Shown here in pieces: positions 1-11,444 of a stretch of 64,000 nt of DNA. Made by a program: the position numbers and the translations under genes. The stretch spans positions 16,001 to 80,000 of the forward strand of contig CAJNDS010002122.1 in NCBI GenBank assembly GCA_905221605.1. Direction: 5' to 3'. How positions within the stretch are numbered: position 1 is the first letter of the stretch; each line of letters opens with the position of its first letter. The notes beneath the pieces were generated by a model. The model made no database searches. It had not been told where the DNA came from and saw only the letters and a program-made list of their open reading frames with translations. This stretch comes from Symbiodinium natans. Lineage: Eukaryota; Sar; Dinophyceae; Suessiales; Symbiodiniaceae.

Positions 1-1065
1 CCCTAAACCCTAAACCCTAAACCCTAAACCCTAAACCCTAAACCCTAAACCCTAAACCCTAAACCCTAAACCCTAACCCTAAACCCTAAACCCTAAACCC
101 TTTCAGCCGGGTGTCATGGGCATCCGTGGGTGTGCAGAGGTAGGCGATCGCAGGCGGCACCTCCAAAGCCCTACACTCGAACCCTAACCTTAAGGGTTTA
201 GGGTTTAGGGTTTAGGGTTTAGGGTTTAGGGTTTAGGGTTTAGGGTTTAGGATTGAGGGTTTAGGGTTTAGGGTTTAGGGTTTAGGATATAGCCTTGGGA
301 ACTAAAGCTTAAACATGGAAAGCCCTACAAGGCAGATTCGGAGCCCAGGTTTGAAACCCTAAACCCTAAACCCTAAACCCTAAACCCTAAACCCTAAACC
401 CTAAACCCTAAACCCTAAACCCTAAACCCTAAACCCTAAACCCTAAACCCTAAACCCTAAACCCTAAACCCTAAACCGTGCGGGTTCGGAACGCAGGTTC
501 GAACCCAGGTTCAGAACCCACATTCCGAACCCAGATTCAAACCAGTTTCAACCCACTCCGCCCTGTAAGCCTCTCCTGCAGCCTCGCCTGTAGCTCGCAA
601 AGTATATGCTGTATAGGCACATGGACGCTTAGGGTAAGCTTGCGGGTTCTTAGCAGGGAAAATCACGTACCTTCTAGAATCTCTTTGGGCGGCAGACCCC
701 TAGATCCTAACACTTGAGCTCTGGATCCTGAACCGTGCCAGGTGTGGAAAACCTTGAAGCCTTCTCACGCCCTGAACCCTGTAAGCCTTGAAGACCCTCT
801 GCAGACACTGCACCGGTACAAACGCGCTGGTGGCGTTTTTTCTGCTTGTAAAGGAAGACCACAACAATGAAAACGACCCTAAACTCTACGAAAAAAAACT
901 ACACCCTAAACCCGAAACCCTAAGCTAAGACTTAAGGCCCCCAAACCCTCGTTCTGCCTTCAGATCTTCCACCAGATCTGCGATGATGGCCTGGGCGGCC
1001 CCCTTCACTGGGTTTAGGGCCTAGGGTTTGGACCTGGGCTTAGTAACTTAGTACAAGCGCCGGGT
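1..1065. repeat. Alternating CCCTAAA and TTTAGGG arrays
   Basis: CCCTAAA array 1-101, 90-bp spacer, TTTAGGG array about 194-290, 60-bp spacer, CCCTAAA array 355-475, then about 590 bp of mixed sequence with scattered CCCTAAA-like units. The alternation of strand every 100-150 bp is the pattern repeated through the window. No gene recognised. Confidence 0.85.
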
Positions 1066-1740
1066 TTATCTCGACCCACCCGGTGTAAAGTCGGCCCAAC
1101 CCCTGCGGCACACAGCAAAACAAGGCAGAGGAAGGAAGTCACCCCAGGCGGTGTAAAGTCGGCCCAGCAACAGCGAAACCCCAGGGGCACATGGCTTTTG
1201 AGAGCTTTCGCGCCTTTTTACAAAAATGGCACCGGAGCTGTGCACAGTGGGTTGAGAAGCCTGAAAACAGCATTTGTAAGCGGTTTTGAATTGCGAAACT
1301 GCAGGGGCACATGGTTTTTCGGATGGTTTTACGGCAACTTCGCATGCAGTGTGAAGGAAAATCAATTGTTTTGGGGAGGGGCATATTTGTGGCCCTGCGC
1401 GAGGGTCGCGCGACCTTGCGCGAGGCCCGCGCGAGGTAAGGCAAGGCACTGGCTTTTGATATAAAGAATAATACCTGGGCCGTTCCCCCAGGGGCACACT
1501 GGGATTGGGACAACTTCCGCCTTGCGGGGAATGCTTGCAATGGTTTCATGCATCGGAAGCTTCGGGGTTACAACGATCCGGAAATGTTCCAAAACCATGT
1601 GCACAGTACTACAAGACTGCAAAACTCTGGGTCTGATGTAATATAAGATATGTTGGGGATATGGGAAAGTAAGCCCAAACACTGCGGCACATGGGCTTGG
1701 CACGACTTCACCCCGGCAGGGTCGACTTAAACCTACCACT
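1066..1740. repeat. Degenerate tandem repeat with GGGGCACATGG motif
   Basis: The motif (CAGGGGCACATGG, CAGGGGCACACTGG, TGCGGCACATGGGC, TGCGGCACACAGC) recurs about every 110-200 bp, several times with GTGTAAAGTCGGCCCA or an imperfect echo of it. Several overlapping minus-strand open frames result from the repeat; none resembles a known protein. No telomeric array lies in this stretch. Confidence 0.55.
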
Positions 1741-3310
1741 AGTAAGGGGTACTATGAGTTGTAAGGATCTCGGCTTTGGGCGTTTTGTAGGATTTTGTCA
1801 GGGATCTTTTGTGTTCTTGAGGACTTTTTGCGGGTTGTGAAGAATTCATTAGGGGTTCTTGAGGGTGAAGAAGAAAGGTTCTTTAAGGGTATTGAGGGCT
1901 TAGGACTTTGATATGTTTGGGTTCAGAGGTCGGGCTCTGTGGGTTTGGTTTTTGTTTTTTCATTTTCGGGCTTTGGGGTTGGATCTGTTTTGGGGGGTTC
2001 GGGTTGAAGGGCTGAGGGGTTTCAAACGGGGTCTTGGGGTGTTGTAGAGGTTGGAGGCCCCAGAAAATCTAAACCCCAAAGCCCAAAGTCCACAAGACTC
2101 TGAAACCCTCAAACCCCTCGAAAGCCCTAAACCCTGCAAGCCTAAAACCCTGAACTCGCAAACTCCAAGAAAGAACCCCTAATTAAACCCTAAACCCTAA
2201 ACCTTAAACCCTAAACCCTAAACCCGAAACCGAGGACGGATATGGGTGGAGAGCTGCTGCGGTCTCATTCAACGAGCCCGCGCGCAGTCGAGAGGCAAAG
2301 CTGCGTTGCAGGAGCCGGAGCCCCCTGAGCCCTCTACATCCGACTCCCTTAGCCCTTAACAGCTCCCCCAAAGCCCCTAACAAGCTAAACCCTAAACCCT
2401 AAACCCTAAACCCTAAACCCTAAACCCTAAACCCTAAACCCTAAATCAGCCACAGGAGGTGCCCCAAGCCAGGCCAAGAAACATCCATGGCCACGCTGAC
2501 CCGCACGAAGAGGGGGCCATCGGCGTAGCCTGATGCCGTATGTTGCGCTCGCGGCGCGCTGTCAAAATGCAGCTGCGAAGGGGTTTAGGGTTTAGGGTTG
2601 AGGGTCTAGGGTTTAGGGTTTAGGGTTTTGGGTTGAGGGTTTAGGGTTGAGGGTGCAGGGTCCTACCCTCAAGGACCTCCAAGGAACCCAAATCCTGCAA
2701 AGCGATGTCGCGTGGATGCATTTCAGTTTAGTGTCTGGGCCCCATAAACCAAAACAACCCTAAACCCTAAACCCTAAACCCTAAACCCTAAACCCTAAAC
2801 CCTAAACCCTAAACCCTAAACCCTATAAACCCTAAACCCTTACAGCCCGGAGAACCGGCAAGCGCCTAAGCCCCCAGATGCCCTCCTGAACCCCTCAACT
2901 CTAAAAGGTCTCCTACAGCTGAACCCCCAAATCCCTGAAGAAGCTTAAGCCTAAACTTAGGGCTTATAGGGTTTAGGGTTTAGGGTTTAGGGTTTAGGGT
3001 TTAGGGTTTAGGGTTTAGGGTTTAGAGTTTAACCCAAGAGCCCCTGAAGGCCCCCCAAAAGCCCGCAGGCACGGGGCAGTACGCGCCCAGCACAACGTGC
3101 TGTGAGGAGCCCAAGACACCTGGGGAAGCTCCAAAATACTAAGAAGCTTGGGGTTGGAGAGTTTAGGGTTTAGAGTTGAAAGTTTTACCTGGGGCTCCAT
3201 TTGCCTACGATGTCGAGGGTTATGCCGACATTTAGGTTGGGGAGCCACAAGTAGGGGCCCTGTAAGACAAATGTGCGAAACGAGGCCACATTTTACATCA
3301 CAGGAGAAAG

Positions 3311-3394
3311 CTAGGAATAAACAGGGTGCCCTTTTTGGTTTAACGGGGCTTATAAGGGAACTTAGACCCTAAAAAAGGGAATTCTGGGTCCTAG
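3311..3394. mobile_element. Family D element
   Basis: CTAGGAATAAACAGGGTGCC, then CTTTTTGGTTTAACGGGGCT, TTATAAGGGAAC, ending TCTGGGTCCTAG. Further copies: 8108-8188, 16966-17114, 31409-31500, 35871-35981 and part at 60470-60533. Family D resembles C in its GGCTTATAAGGGAACC core. Confidence 0.65.
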
Positions 3395-3823
3395 GTAGAG
3401 TCAAGGATTTCGGGTCAAGGGTCTAGGATTTGGATAAGGCTCCCGGCCTATTCGGAGGGTCTCAGAATACATTTTGGGGTTTGGGGTTGAAGGTTTAGGG
3501 GGCTAGGGTTGCGGAGTCACAGGTCAACCCTTAAACCCCCAAAATCCCAAACCTACAGAGGGAGCCGACATGGGAGTCGTGTCACGGTTTAGGGTTTAGG
3601 GTTTAGGGTTTAGGGTTTAGGGTTTAGGGTTTAGGGTTTAGGGTTTAGGGTTTAGGGTTTAGGGTTTAGGGTTTAGGGCTCAGGGTCCCTAATCTTTCCA
3701 AGAAAGGGGTCGATGATTTCGGAGGGCCCCATTTGTACTTCCATTGTGGAGGTCGATGCCCTATAAACACTATACCCTCAACCCTACACCCTTCTGAACC
3801 GATCCACACATCGACCACTCTTG

Positions 3824-3936
3824 CTAGGCTGCCCAGTAACCTAGGCTTAAAAAGGGTGCCTTTTTTGCTTAAAGGGGTTTATAAGGGAACCTAAACCCCC
3901 CAAAAAGGGAATAAGGGTACTACTGGGCATCCTGAG
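3824..3936. mobile_element. Family C/D-like element
   Basis: CTAGGCTGCCCAGTAACC at the left and TACTACTGGGCATCCTGAG at the right are inverted. The core (AAAAAGGGTGCC, GGGGTTTATAAGGGAACC) is that of D and the ends are those of C, so C and D are probably related. Confidence 0.6.
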
Positions 3937-4244
3937 TTGGATGACAGAAGGAGAACAAGTACGACAAGACCGATGCAGATGCAAGCTACTGTTGAGGGTT
4001 GCGGTGGGTCAGATATGCTTTCCAAGCCTTACATGCACCGCAAAACATCCCCGAAATCAACAAAGGAACTTGCGTGAAGGGATGGACTTGAGATAGTGAC
4101 GGTGCGAGTGTTGGGCGTGGGGTGTCAAGTTGAGGTTTTGGGGCTTGACGCTTTAGGGTATTGGGGCCCGAAGCCCCTAAACCCTAAACCCTACACCCTA
4201 AACCCCAAACCCTAAAACCCGAAGCCCTCCACACTCAAACCTAC

Positions 4245-4325
4245 AAGCTCTGAATCGCCCTCCGCGTCGCCCTTGAGCCAGGTCCTCACCTGCCAGAGGC
4301 GACTGAAAAGCAAGTCACGGCTGAG
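4245..4325 (-). CDS. Exon-like coding segment, unknown protein
   Basis: The minus strand reads SRDLLFSRLWQVRTWLKGD then AEGDSEL, open throughout, followed by a GTAGG donor-like sequence and then CCCTAAA-side arrays. An alternative GT donor (CAG|GTGAGG) lies inside. Function unknown; a lone exon, acceptor not certain. Confidence 0.4.
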
Positions 4326-4600
4326 GGCTTAGGGCTTAAAGCTTGGGGTTTGGGGTTTGGGGTTTAGGGTTTAGGGTTTCGGATTTCGGGTTTAGGGGGG
4401 CGGGGGTTTAACCCTAAGCCCGAAGCCCCAAGCCCTAAACCCGCGGTTTAGGGCGTAGGGTCTCCTTCCGTCCCCAAGGAACAACCAAGCCTGTGAGCCC
4501 CCTTGAACCCTCGAAGCCACGTCCGATGCCTCGGGCGTTTGCATCAGCAAGTCCTTGGCTTGGGTCTAGGGTCTAGGGTCTAGGGTCTAGGGTCTAGGGT

Positions 4601-4681
<81 letters not shown>

Positions 4682-7440
4682 GGTTGGGGGTTTAGGGTTT
4701 AGGGTTTAGGGTTTAGGGTTTAGGGTTTAGGGTTCGGGTTTGGGGTTTGGGGTTTCCCTGCTACGTGATTTGGGCAATGATGTTGACGTACTGTTGGGGA
4801 TTAGGTAGGGTCTATAGGGTCGATGGTTTAGGGCTGAGTGAGCAAACCAAGGTGCAGGACTCGGGGGTGAGGTCGAAGTACATCAGAATCAAACAAGGGT
4901 CTAGGCTTTAACCTAAACCCTAGACTCGAAACCCTGAACCCTCAACCCTAACACCCTCAATACTCTCAATACCCTCAAAACCCAAAAACACAAAAACCCA
5001 AAAACCCAAAAACCCAAAAACCCTAAAACCCAAAAACCCTAAAACCCTAAAAACCTAAAACCCTAAAACCCTAACCCCAAGCCCTAAACCCCAAACGCTC
5101 AACCCCAAACCGTAAACAGCAAACCCCAAGCCCTCAAGCCCTCAAGCCCCCAAACCCGAAAACCCCCAAACCCCCAAACCCCCAAACCCGAAACCCCCTA
5201 AACCCCTAAACCCCTAAACCCCAAACCTCCAAACCCCTGAACCCCTAAACCCCTGAACCCCTAAACCCCTAAACCCCTAAACCCTAAACCCTAAACCCCT
5301 AAACCCTAAACCCTTGAAACCCTTAAAGCCCAAAACCCTAAACCCCAAACCCTAAACCCCAAAGCCTACAAAGCCCAAGCATCACAGCCGGCCGCTGCGG
5401 CAAGCGTGGCGTCGTCGGCAGAATCGGGGACCTCACCCCAGACCGTTTAGGGTTTAGGGTTTAGGGTTTAGGGTTTAGGGTTTAGGGTTTAGGGTTTAGG
5501 GTTTAGGGTGGTTTAGGGTTTAGGGTTAGGGGTTTTCCCCAGACCGTAAACCGCCAACCCTAGGGGTTTCGGGTTTATTGCCTCTGAGGGTTTTATTGGT
5601 GTTGAGGGATTATTGGAGGCCTGAACCCCCCCCCCCCCTAATTCGGAATAGGGAAGGCGGGCTCGGTTTTGGGAGGATTTTCCGGAATGTGTTTTTGTTA
5701 TTAGGGGGGCGTTTAGTAAAAGGGGGAAGGGATTACTCAGGGTTCAGGTCCGGGGAAAGTTTCGAGGAAAGTTTCGGGTTTAGGGCTAGGGTTTAGGTCT
5801 AGGGTTAGGGGTCTTGGGGTTGAGTTTTTTTTTCTAGGGGCTTGGGTGTTGGGGCTTAAGGCTTAAGGGCCCCAAGCCCTAAAACAAAGCCTAAACCCCA
5901 AGCCCTTGCCGAAACCCTAACCAACCGGGACCCAAACTGATCCAGCAGGCGTACCCCCCCCCCCCCCCCCGCCGCGTTCACCCTTTAATCCCGAGGCGCT
6001 AGACCCGAAAAAGCCTAAACAGATACAACGTGAGTACCCTTAATTCCATAAAAAAAAAAGCCCAAAAAAACCTACACCGATCAACCTCTCCTCACCCCTT
6101 AGCCCCCCGAAAATTAAAAAGCCAAAGCTGACCCCCTTCACCCCTTAGTCCCTAAAGCCTAAACCCCTCAAACCCTAAACGCTGGACCCTTCGAACCTAT
6201 GCTTGAACCGTCATGTATGCAACATTGACAGCGTCAGTCAATGCCCGCATCTTGTCCTCAATGCTCATCTTTGCCCGTGGCTCACTGCTCCTTCCACGCT
6301 TGCCACCGCCAGAGAGCAAGGGCGGAATCTGGAAGGTCTTGTCGCTGTAAGCCTCCAAACTGTCGTAGCCCTGCAACGCGGAAGCAGTCCCAGCAAACTT
6401 AACGTGGCAAAAGCTTCAAACACTCACCCGTTGTCCCGGCCCGCCCCCCCTGCCCCCCCCCCTGTCCCCTGCCCGCCCCGCGCCTGGCCCCCCCTCCTCC
6501 CGCCCTCCCCCCCCCCCCCCGCCTCCCCCCCCCCCGCCCTTGTACGGAAATAAGGAGGGACTCTGTCAAACCCTAGGCGCTGAACCCCTCATACCTAATT
6601 GCGTGCCCTAAACCCCAACCCCCAAACCCTAAACCCTTCAACCCTAAGCCCTAATTGTGTGTGGGTGCGTGTGGTTGTGGTGTGCCAAGTTTGCTGTTGC
6701 TTGTGTGTGGTCGGAGGTTTAGGGCTTAGGATTTAGGGTTTAGGGTTTCTGTGATGAGTCCACAGGTCTTTAGGAAGGGGCCTTCTCCTTCACGGGCACC
6801 GTGAGCTTTCCAGGAGAGTCCCTGGCTACGGAGATGAGCCTCCGAGGCCGCAGGGGGGGTTAGACTTGCAGAGGGGTTTAGGGTTTAGGGTTTAGGGTTT
6901 AGGGTTTAGGGTTTAGGGTTTAGGGCTAAAACAGACCGAATCCCCAAGCCCTAAACCTTGACAAGCCCTGAACCCTAAACCCTGATCCCTGAGCCCTAAA
7001 CCGTGTTTGGGGGTTTGTACTGCTGAAGTTCAGAGACTGGGGTTTTGGGGATTTGTGGTTCCAAGCTTCAATTTAGATCAAGGACTCAAACCCTAAACCC
7101 TAAACCCTAAACCCCAAACCCCAAACCCTAAACCCTAAACCCTAAACCCTAGACTCAAAGGGCATGTGTCCGCTCCGGGGATTCAATGGGCTCTTGGAGT
7201 TTCGGGCTCAGGCCTTCAGGGCTGAGGCTCGAAGAGTTTCGTACTTCGGGCTTGGGACTCCTAGGGTTTAGGGTTTAGGGTTTAGGGTTTAGGGTTTAGG
7301 GTTTAGGGTTTAGGGTTCAAGGTTTAGGATCTAGGGTTTATTGTTTAGGGTTTAGGGTTTAGGGTTCAAGGTTTACGATCTAGGCTTTATTGTCTAGGGT
7401 TTAGGGTTTAAGGTTTAGGGTTTAGGGTTTAGGGGACAAC
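4326..7440. repeat. Patchwork dominated by variant telomeric repeats
   Basis: Includes a homogeneous GGGTTGA block (about 4596-4686), GGGTCTA units (4564-4600), CCCAAAAA and CCCTAAAA units (4978-5070), CCCCTAAA and CCCCAAA units (5160-5360), true TTTAGGG arrays (5445-5510, 6877-6926, 7262-7315) and long C runs (5952-5970, 6505-6535). No gene recognised; the reading frame over 6203-6553 ends in a C-tract. Confidence 0.7.
5624..5740. mobile_element. Family M element
   Basis: CCCCCTAATTCGGAATAGGG, GGCGGGCTCGGTTTTGGGAG, ATTAGGGGGGCGTTTAGT. An inverted copy of the same sequence is at 13497-13612. Related C-tract/TAATT...AATTAGGGGG elements lie at 52302-52397 and 52517-52612. Confidence 0.6.
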
Positions 7441-7471
7441 AATCTGCGCTGAGTGCAAGCCGATGTTTGCG

Positions 7472-7795
7472 CTATCTCCGTTTGCATTCGATCCCACTGA
7501 GCCATTGCTGATGCACATGGTGCGCTTCGTGCAAAGAACCAGTGGCTTCGAGAATACCCATTTCATGACGATTCCTAGTGTCCACTGTTCCCTCGCCACG
7601 CTCATGCAGCATGCAGATGATGTTTGCTAGCAAGAGACGCGCGTCGTACATTTTCAGGTACCCTTTCGTTTGAGCGTGCGACGAGTATCACTCTTCGACC
7701 AACATCATCACATTACCCAGCTTTTCTGAAGAGTCGCATCCTTCATCGCGCTGATTGCGCTTGAAGCGAAGGTGATAGTCAATTTCGGCACTCAT
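7472..7795 (-). pseudogene. Coding-like segment with one in-frame stop, function unknown
   Basis: Read from an ATG at 7795 the frame gives MSAEIDYHLRFKRNQRDEG, then a TGA at codon 36, then 71 further codons (for example KMYDARLLANIICMLHERGE and GSLHEAHHVHQQWLSG) to TAG at 7474-7472. Composition and codon usage look like protein and there are no telomeric units inside. It could be a decayed gene or transposon fragment, or two exons with a missed intron. I do not recognise the family. Confidence 0.4.
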
Positions 7796-8295
7796 TCCAC
7801 GCCGTAGTAGACTTGAGATGGCCTAATTTACCCTGACTTAAGTCTACAGGGCTTAGCGCCTCAACCCTGGGTGAAACCCTAAACCCTAAACCCTAAACCC
7901 TAATCCCTAAACCCTAAACCCTAAACCCTGAACCCTGAACCCTGAACCCTGAACCCTGAACCCTGTACCGAACCCTCGTAAACCCAAGTCTGTTTTGGGG
8001 TTTCGGGCCTAAGGAGCCCGGGTTGACGTTGAGGGTTGAGCGTGTAGGGTTTTGGGTTGCGAAATGTAAAGGTTTAGGGCACTCTGAACCGCAAACCTGG
8101 GTTTTCCAGACCCAAGAGTAGCCTAGGAATAAAAGGGTTACCCTTTTTTGGCTCAAAAGGGGCTTGCTTATAAGGGACTGGGTCCTAGTAGCCGTAAACC
8201 CTAAACCCTAAACCCCAAACCCTGAACTCTGAACCCTAAACCCCAAACCCTGAAGCCAAAACCCCAAACCCTAAACCCTCAACCCGAAAACCTGA

Positions 8296-8655
8296 ACCCT
8301 AAAAAATTATATTCAAAACCAATATATAATAATGATTTAACAAAATTTAAAAAGAATATCAAGACTTATTAAATGGTTATAATGAGGATGATATACTAAA
8401 CAACAACCATACAAACAGTATGACTGGTGATATGATTAAATTAAAATATAAATTAAAAAAACTAAAAGAACAAATAAATCAAATTGAATTGGAAGAAGAA
8501 TAATTAAATGGTAATCAAAGTAAATTTTGGAATATGATATGGATTTGGTAAATGCCAGCAAATCCAAGCAAATTAAAGTAAACTTTAAGCAAATAAATTT
8601 ACAATTTAGTAAATATATTTTCACATTTACTTAAATTTTACCTAATATTTACTTG
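8296..8655. other. AT-rich island unlike the rest of the window
   Basis: About 360 bp, roughly three-quarters A+T, between CCCTAAA-like repeats. On the plus strand a short frame reads MTGDMIKLKYKLKKLKEQIN then IELEEE and stops; the minus strand has a hydrophobic 62-codon frame. Composition suggests foreign or organellar DNA, or an AT-rich element. No homology can be claimed. Confidence 0.5.
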
Positions 8656-9235
8656 GATCTAAACCCTAAACGTCAACCCTAAACCCTAAACCCTAAGCCC
8701 TAACCCCTAACCCCTAAACCCTAAACCCTAAACCCTACACCCCTCCCTAAGGAGGGCTCCTCTTCCAGATGTCTGGGCGTGGAAGGTCGATGGCCACCAC
8801 ATGGGCACCCAGCGCCATCCTAGTGGCTTAGGGTTCAGGGTTGTGGGTTTGGGGTTTAGGGTTTAGGGTTTAGGATCATGGGTTTGGGGTTTAGGGTTTA
8901 GGGTTTGGGGTTTAGGGTTTAGGGTTTGGGGTTTGGGGTTTGGGGTTTGGGGTTTGGGGTTTGGGGTTTGGGGTTTGGGGTTTAGGGTTTGGGGTTTGGG
9001 GTTTAGGGTTTGGGGTTTGGGGTTCAGGGCTTGGGGTTTGAGATTTAGGGTTTGGGGTTTTGGGTTTGGGGTTTAGGGTTTGGGGTTTGGGGTTTAGGGT
9101 TTGGGGTTTGGGGTTTAGGGAACAGCCCTCTTGCCTTTGAGGATTGGGGGTCAGGCTGGCGGTGAAGGTTTTCAAGGGAGGGGGGGGGGCAGGGAAATAC
9201 TCATGTAAGTTGCCCGGGCCCTTCATCCTAATATT

Positions 9236-9330
9236 ACAAACATAGGGGGCCCTAGTGTGGGCGCCCAAATAGTAGGATTCCCTTATAATACAGGACCCCA
9301 AACAGGTACCCCTACTTTCGAAAGCCCCCA
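9236..9330. mobile_element. Family L repeat
   Basis: AGTAGGATTCCCTTATAATA, GGACCCCAAACAGGTACCCC and GAAAGCCCCCAT recur at 48205-48285 as AGTTGGATTCCCTTATAATA, GGACCCCAACAAGGCACCCC and GAAACCCCCCAT. Ends are not defined. Confidence 0.5.
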
Positions 9331-10040
9331 TACAGGTGTAGTCGTTTATCTACGAACCCTAAACCCTTACATGGCTCTCTCTTCTGTAGAGAGGGACTCC
9401 CGAAATCTGCGAAGGACCCGGATTTTGCGTTAGGGTTCTAGGATTGAGGGATTAGGGTTTAGGGCTCAGGGTTTTAGGGTATTTACGGTTGACTCCCACT
9501 GCGATTGTGTCTGGGCTTCTTGGGGCTTCCCGTGACTCGGAAAGGGGGGAAGGGGAAGTGCCAAAACCCCCGCAGCTCATAACCCCAAACCCTAAACCCC
9601 AAACCCTAAACCCCCAAACCCCAAACCCCAAAAACCCCAAAAACCCCAAAAACCCCAAACCCCCAAACCCTAAACCCTAGACCCAGCCAAGTTTCAAGAT
9701 GGGAAAGGGGCCCATGGCCGAACCTGTGAGGCACTGAAATTGAAGGTTAGGATTTAGGGCTTAGGGGTTTACGGGTTACGGGTTACGGGTTTAGGGTTTA
9801 GGGTTTAGGGTTTAGGGTTTAGGGCTCTGGCACTCCTCGCAGGTTTTGGGGGTTTAGGTTGTCAGGGTGCTTAGGTGTTTTGGGTGTAGGGGATCAGGGG
9901 TTTCGTGGGATAGGGGTTTCGGGGCTTTGGGGTGGCGTAGCCCCTGCATCCCCGTTCTTGAGCAAGCCCCTGCCTGAAGACATCGAAACCTCCCCAAAAG
10001 CCACGGCGTTCGGGCTTGGGGCCCTAGCCCTCTAAGTCGT

Positions 10041-10142
10041 TAGGATGTTTCCCCCTTATACTAACAGACCTGCGTAGGGATTATAACAGGGGGTCCTAAA
10101 ATCCCTACAAAGGACTGTTAGTATACGGGGGAACATCCCAAG
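10041..10142. mobile_element. Family A inverted-repeat element
   Basis: Left arm GGATGTTTCCCCCTTATACT, right arm CTGTTAGTATACGGGG followed by GAACATCCCAAG. Arms of about 33 bp leave a small loop, so the DNA or RNA could fold into a long hairpin. Non-coding. Confidence 0.8.
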
Positions 10143-11072
10143 CCTCTGATACATACTCCGAAAAGCAGCCTGCTGAGCTGAACTGCGTAGCCGAGGTGCC
10201 TGCTCCGAACAGCACAAACGTGTGATCTGACAGGTCCTGCGTGGAGGGCCCAGGGTGTAGGATGTGGGCTTCCGAAACCCTCAACCCTAAACCCTAAAAC
10301 CCTTAAACCCTAAACCCTAAACCCTAAACCCTAAACCCCAACCATAAACCCGAAATCCTAATAGGGTAGACAGGGACTCAGGTGGCTATGTAGGTCGGGC
10401 ACTCGCTGAGTGAAGCTGGTTGTACCAAATCCATGAACCCTAAACCCTAAACCCTAAACCCTAAAGCCTAAACCCTAAACCCTAAACCCTGGCAAAAAAC
10501 GAGCAACCCTGAGATGAGTTTGCAAAATGGAGTGGCGCTGAAAATGATACAATGACTCCTTAACAAAATCATACGAAAGGTCCAAGTGCAGCATCCTACA
10601 CCCCAAACCCCAAACCCCAAACCCTAAACCCCTGACAAACCCTAAGCCCCAAACCCTAAACCCCAAACCATAAACCCTAAGCCCCAAAAATGTATTTAAG
10701 AAAAAACTGCTTCTCGCGAAACAAAAAAGCGATGGGAGGTTGAGGGGTGCAAGGCGCCAATGGACATGGGCCCTTTGGAGAAGGCTGGACTTTGAGGTTG
10801 GTTTTAGGGTTTAAGGTTTAGGGTTTAGGGTTTAGGGTGTAGGGTGTAGGGTGTAGGGTTTAGGGTTTAGGGTTTAGGGTTTAGGGCTATGGAGTTTACA
10901 GGGCCCATAGGGTCTGTAGGGCTTATGGGCTTGGCGTTATAGGGTCGGTTTATAAGGCTTTTTACATGGAATTCAGGAGGGTCCGACTCACCGCGTGTTG
11001 CTGCTGACAAGGAACTTCAAGCTACCCTAATGGGGTGTATGGTTCTATAGGGTTAACGGGTTTAGGGTGTTA

Positions 11073-11163
11073 CTTGGGATGTTACCCCTTATACTAACAG
11101 TCCTTAACGGGGAAAGTACTATTATAATCCCTATTAAGGACTGTTAGTACAAGGGGGAACAAG
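11073..11163. mobile_element. Family A element with flanking duplication
   Basis: Arms CTTGGGATGTTACCCC and GTACAAGGGGGAACAAG. GTGTTA occurs directly on both sides, a possible target duplication of 6 bp or slightly more. Other A copies do not show this clearly. Confidence 0.75.
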
Positions 11164-11354
11164 GTGTTACCATCATGTGGGCTGGTATGCTGACAACTTG
11201 GTACTCTTACTCCCGCAAGCTCGTCAAAGCTCCTCCTAAACAGCAGCCCAGATTCGAGCGCAACCTGGGGGCCTGAAAAAACAGAATAGGGTGTAGGGTT
11301 TAGGGTTTCGGGTTTAGGGTTTAGGGTTTAGGGTGCTTTAGGTCATCCGGGTAC

Positions 11355-11444
11355 AGGAAGCCCAAGATTGTTAAGATGCAGCCATGTTGCCAGCCATGAC
11401 GATGAGCTCGCCACCAGATTCAGGGCAGCACCCGTGTCCAACTC
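11355..11444 (-). CDS. Exon-like coding segment, phase 0-0, unknown protein
   Basis: The acceptor GCCAAG|G precedes ELDTGAALNLVASSSSWLAT and WLHLNNLGLP, 30 codons, then the donor GTACCC. Flanked by CCCTAAA on the plus-strand right and TTTAGGG on the left. The clean splice signals and natural composition support a real exon; the family is unknown. Confidence 0.45.

Larger units (their letters stand above)
1741..4240. repeat. Telomere-type patchwork with G-rich decayed stretch
   Basis: 1741-2090 is a decayed G/T-rich stretch. CCCTAAA arrays lie at about 2184-2230, 2383-2444 and 2757-2840, and TTTAGGG arrays at 2581-2660, 2966-3030 and 3588-3677. Two family C/D elements are listed separately. 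The spacer 2232-2340 is open on both strands and may be an exon remnant. Confidence 0.75.
8656..11340. repeat. Patchwork with TTTGGGG-type arrays
   Basis: CCCTAAA (8660-8742), long mixed TTTGGGG/TTTAGGG array (8846-9118), CCCCAAA/CCCCAAAA (9580-9665), TTTAGGG (9789-9830), CCCTAAA (10278-10340, 10436-10490), TTTAGGG (10800-10885, 11288-11335). Two family A elements and a family L copy lie between. Pro-Lys/Asn or Gly-Phe reading frames here are array translations, not genes. Confidence 0.75.

Noticed and set aside
1-101. True chromosome end at base 1
   Set aside because: The CCCTAAA orientation is right for a left telomere, but the array is only about 100 bp and similar arrays of both orientations fill the window. 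The window may simply start inside an array.
8120-8160. Spliced-leader relic (TTTTTTGGCTCAA resembles the dinoflagellate leader 3' part)
   Set aside because: The match is short and lies in the variable core of family D; other D copies read TTTTTGGTTTAA or TTTTTGCTTAAA. Coincidence is more likely.
8912-9331. Asn-Pro-Lys-rich protein
   Set aside because: Translation of a TTTGGGG/TTTAGGG array joined to a family L repeat.
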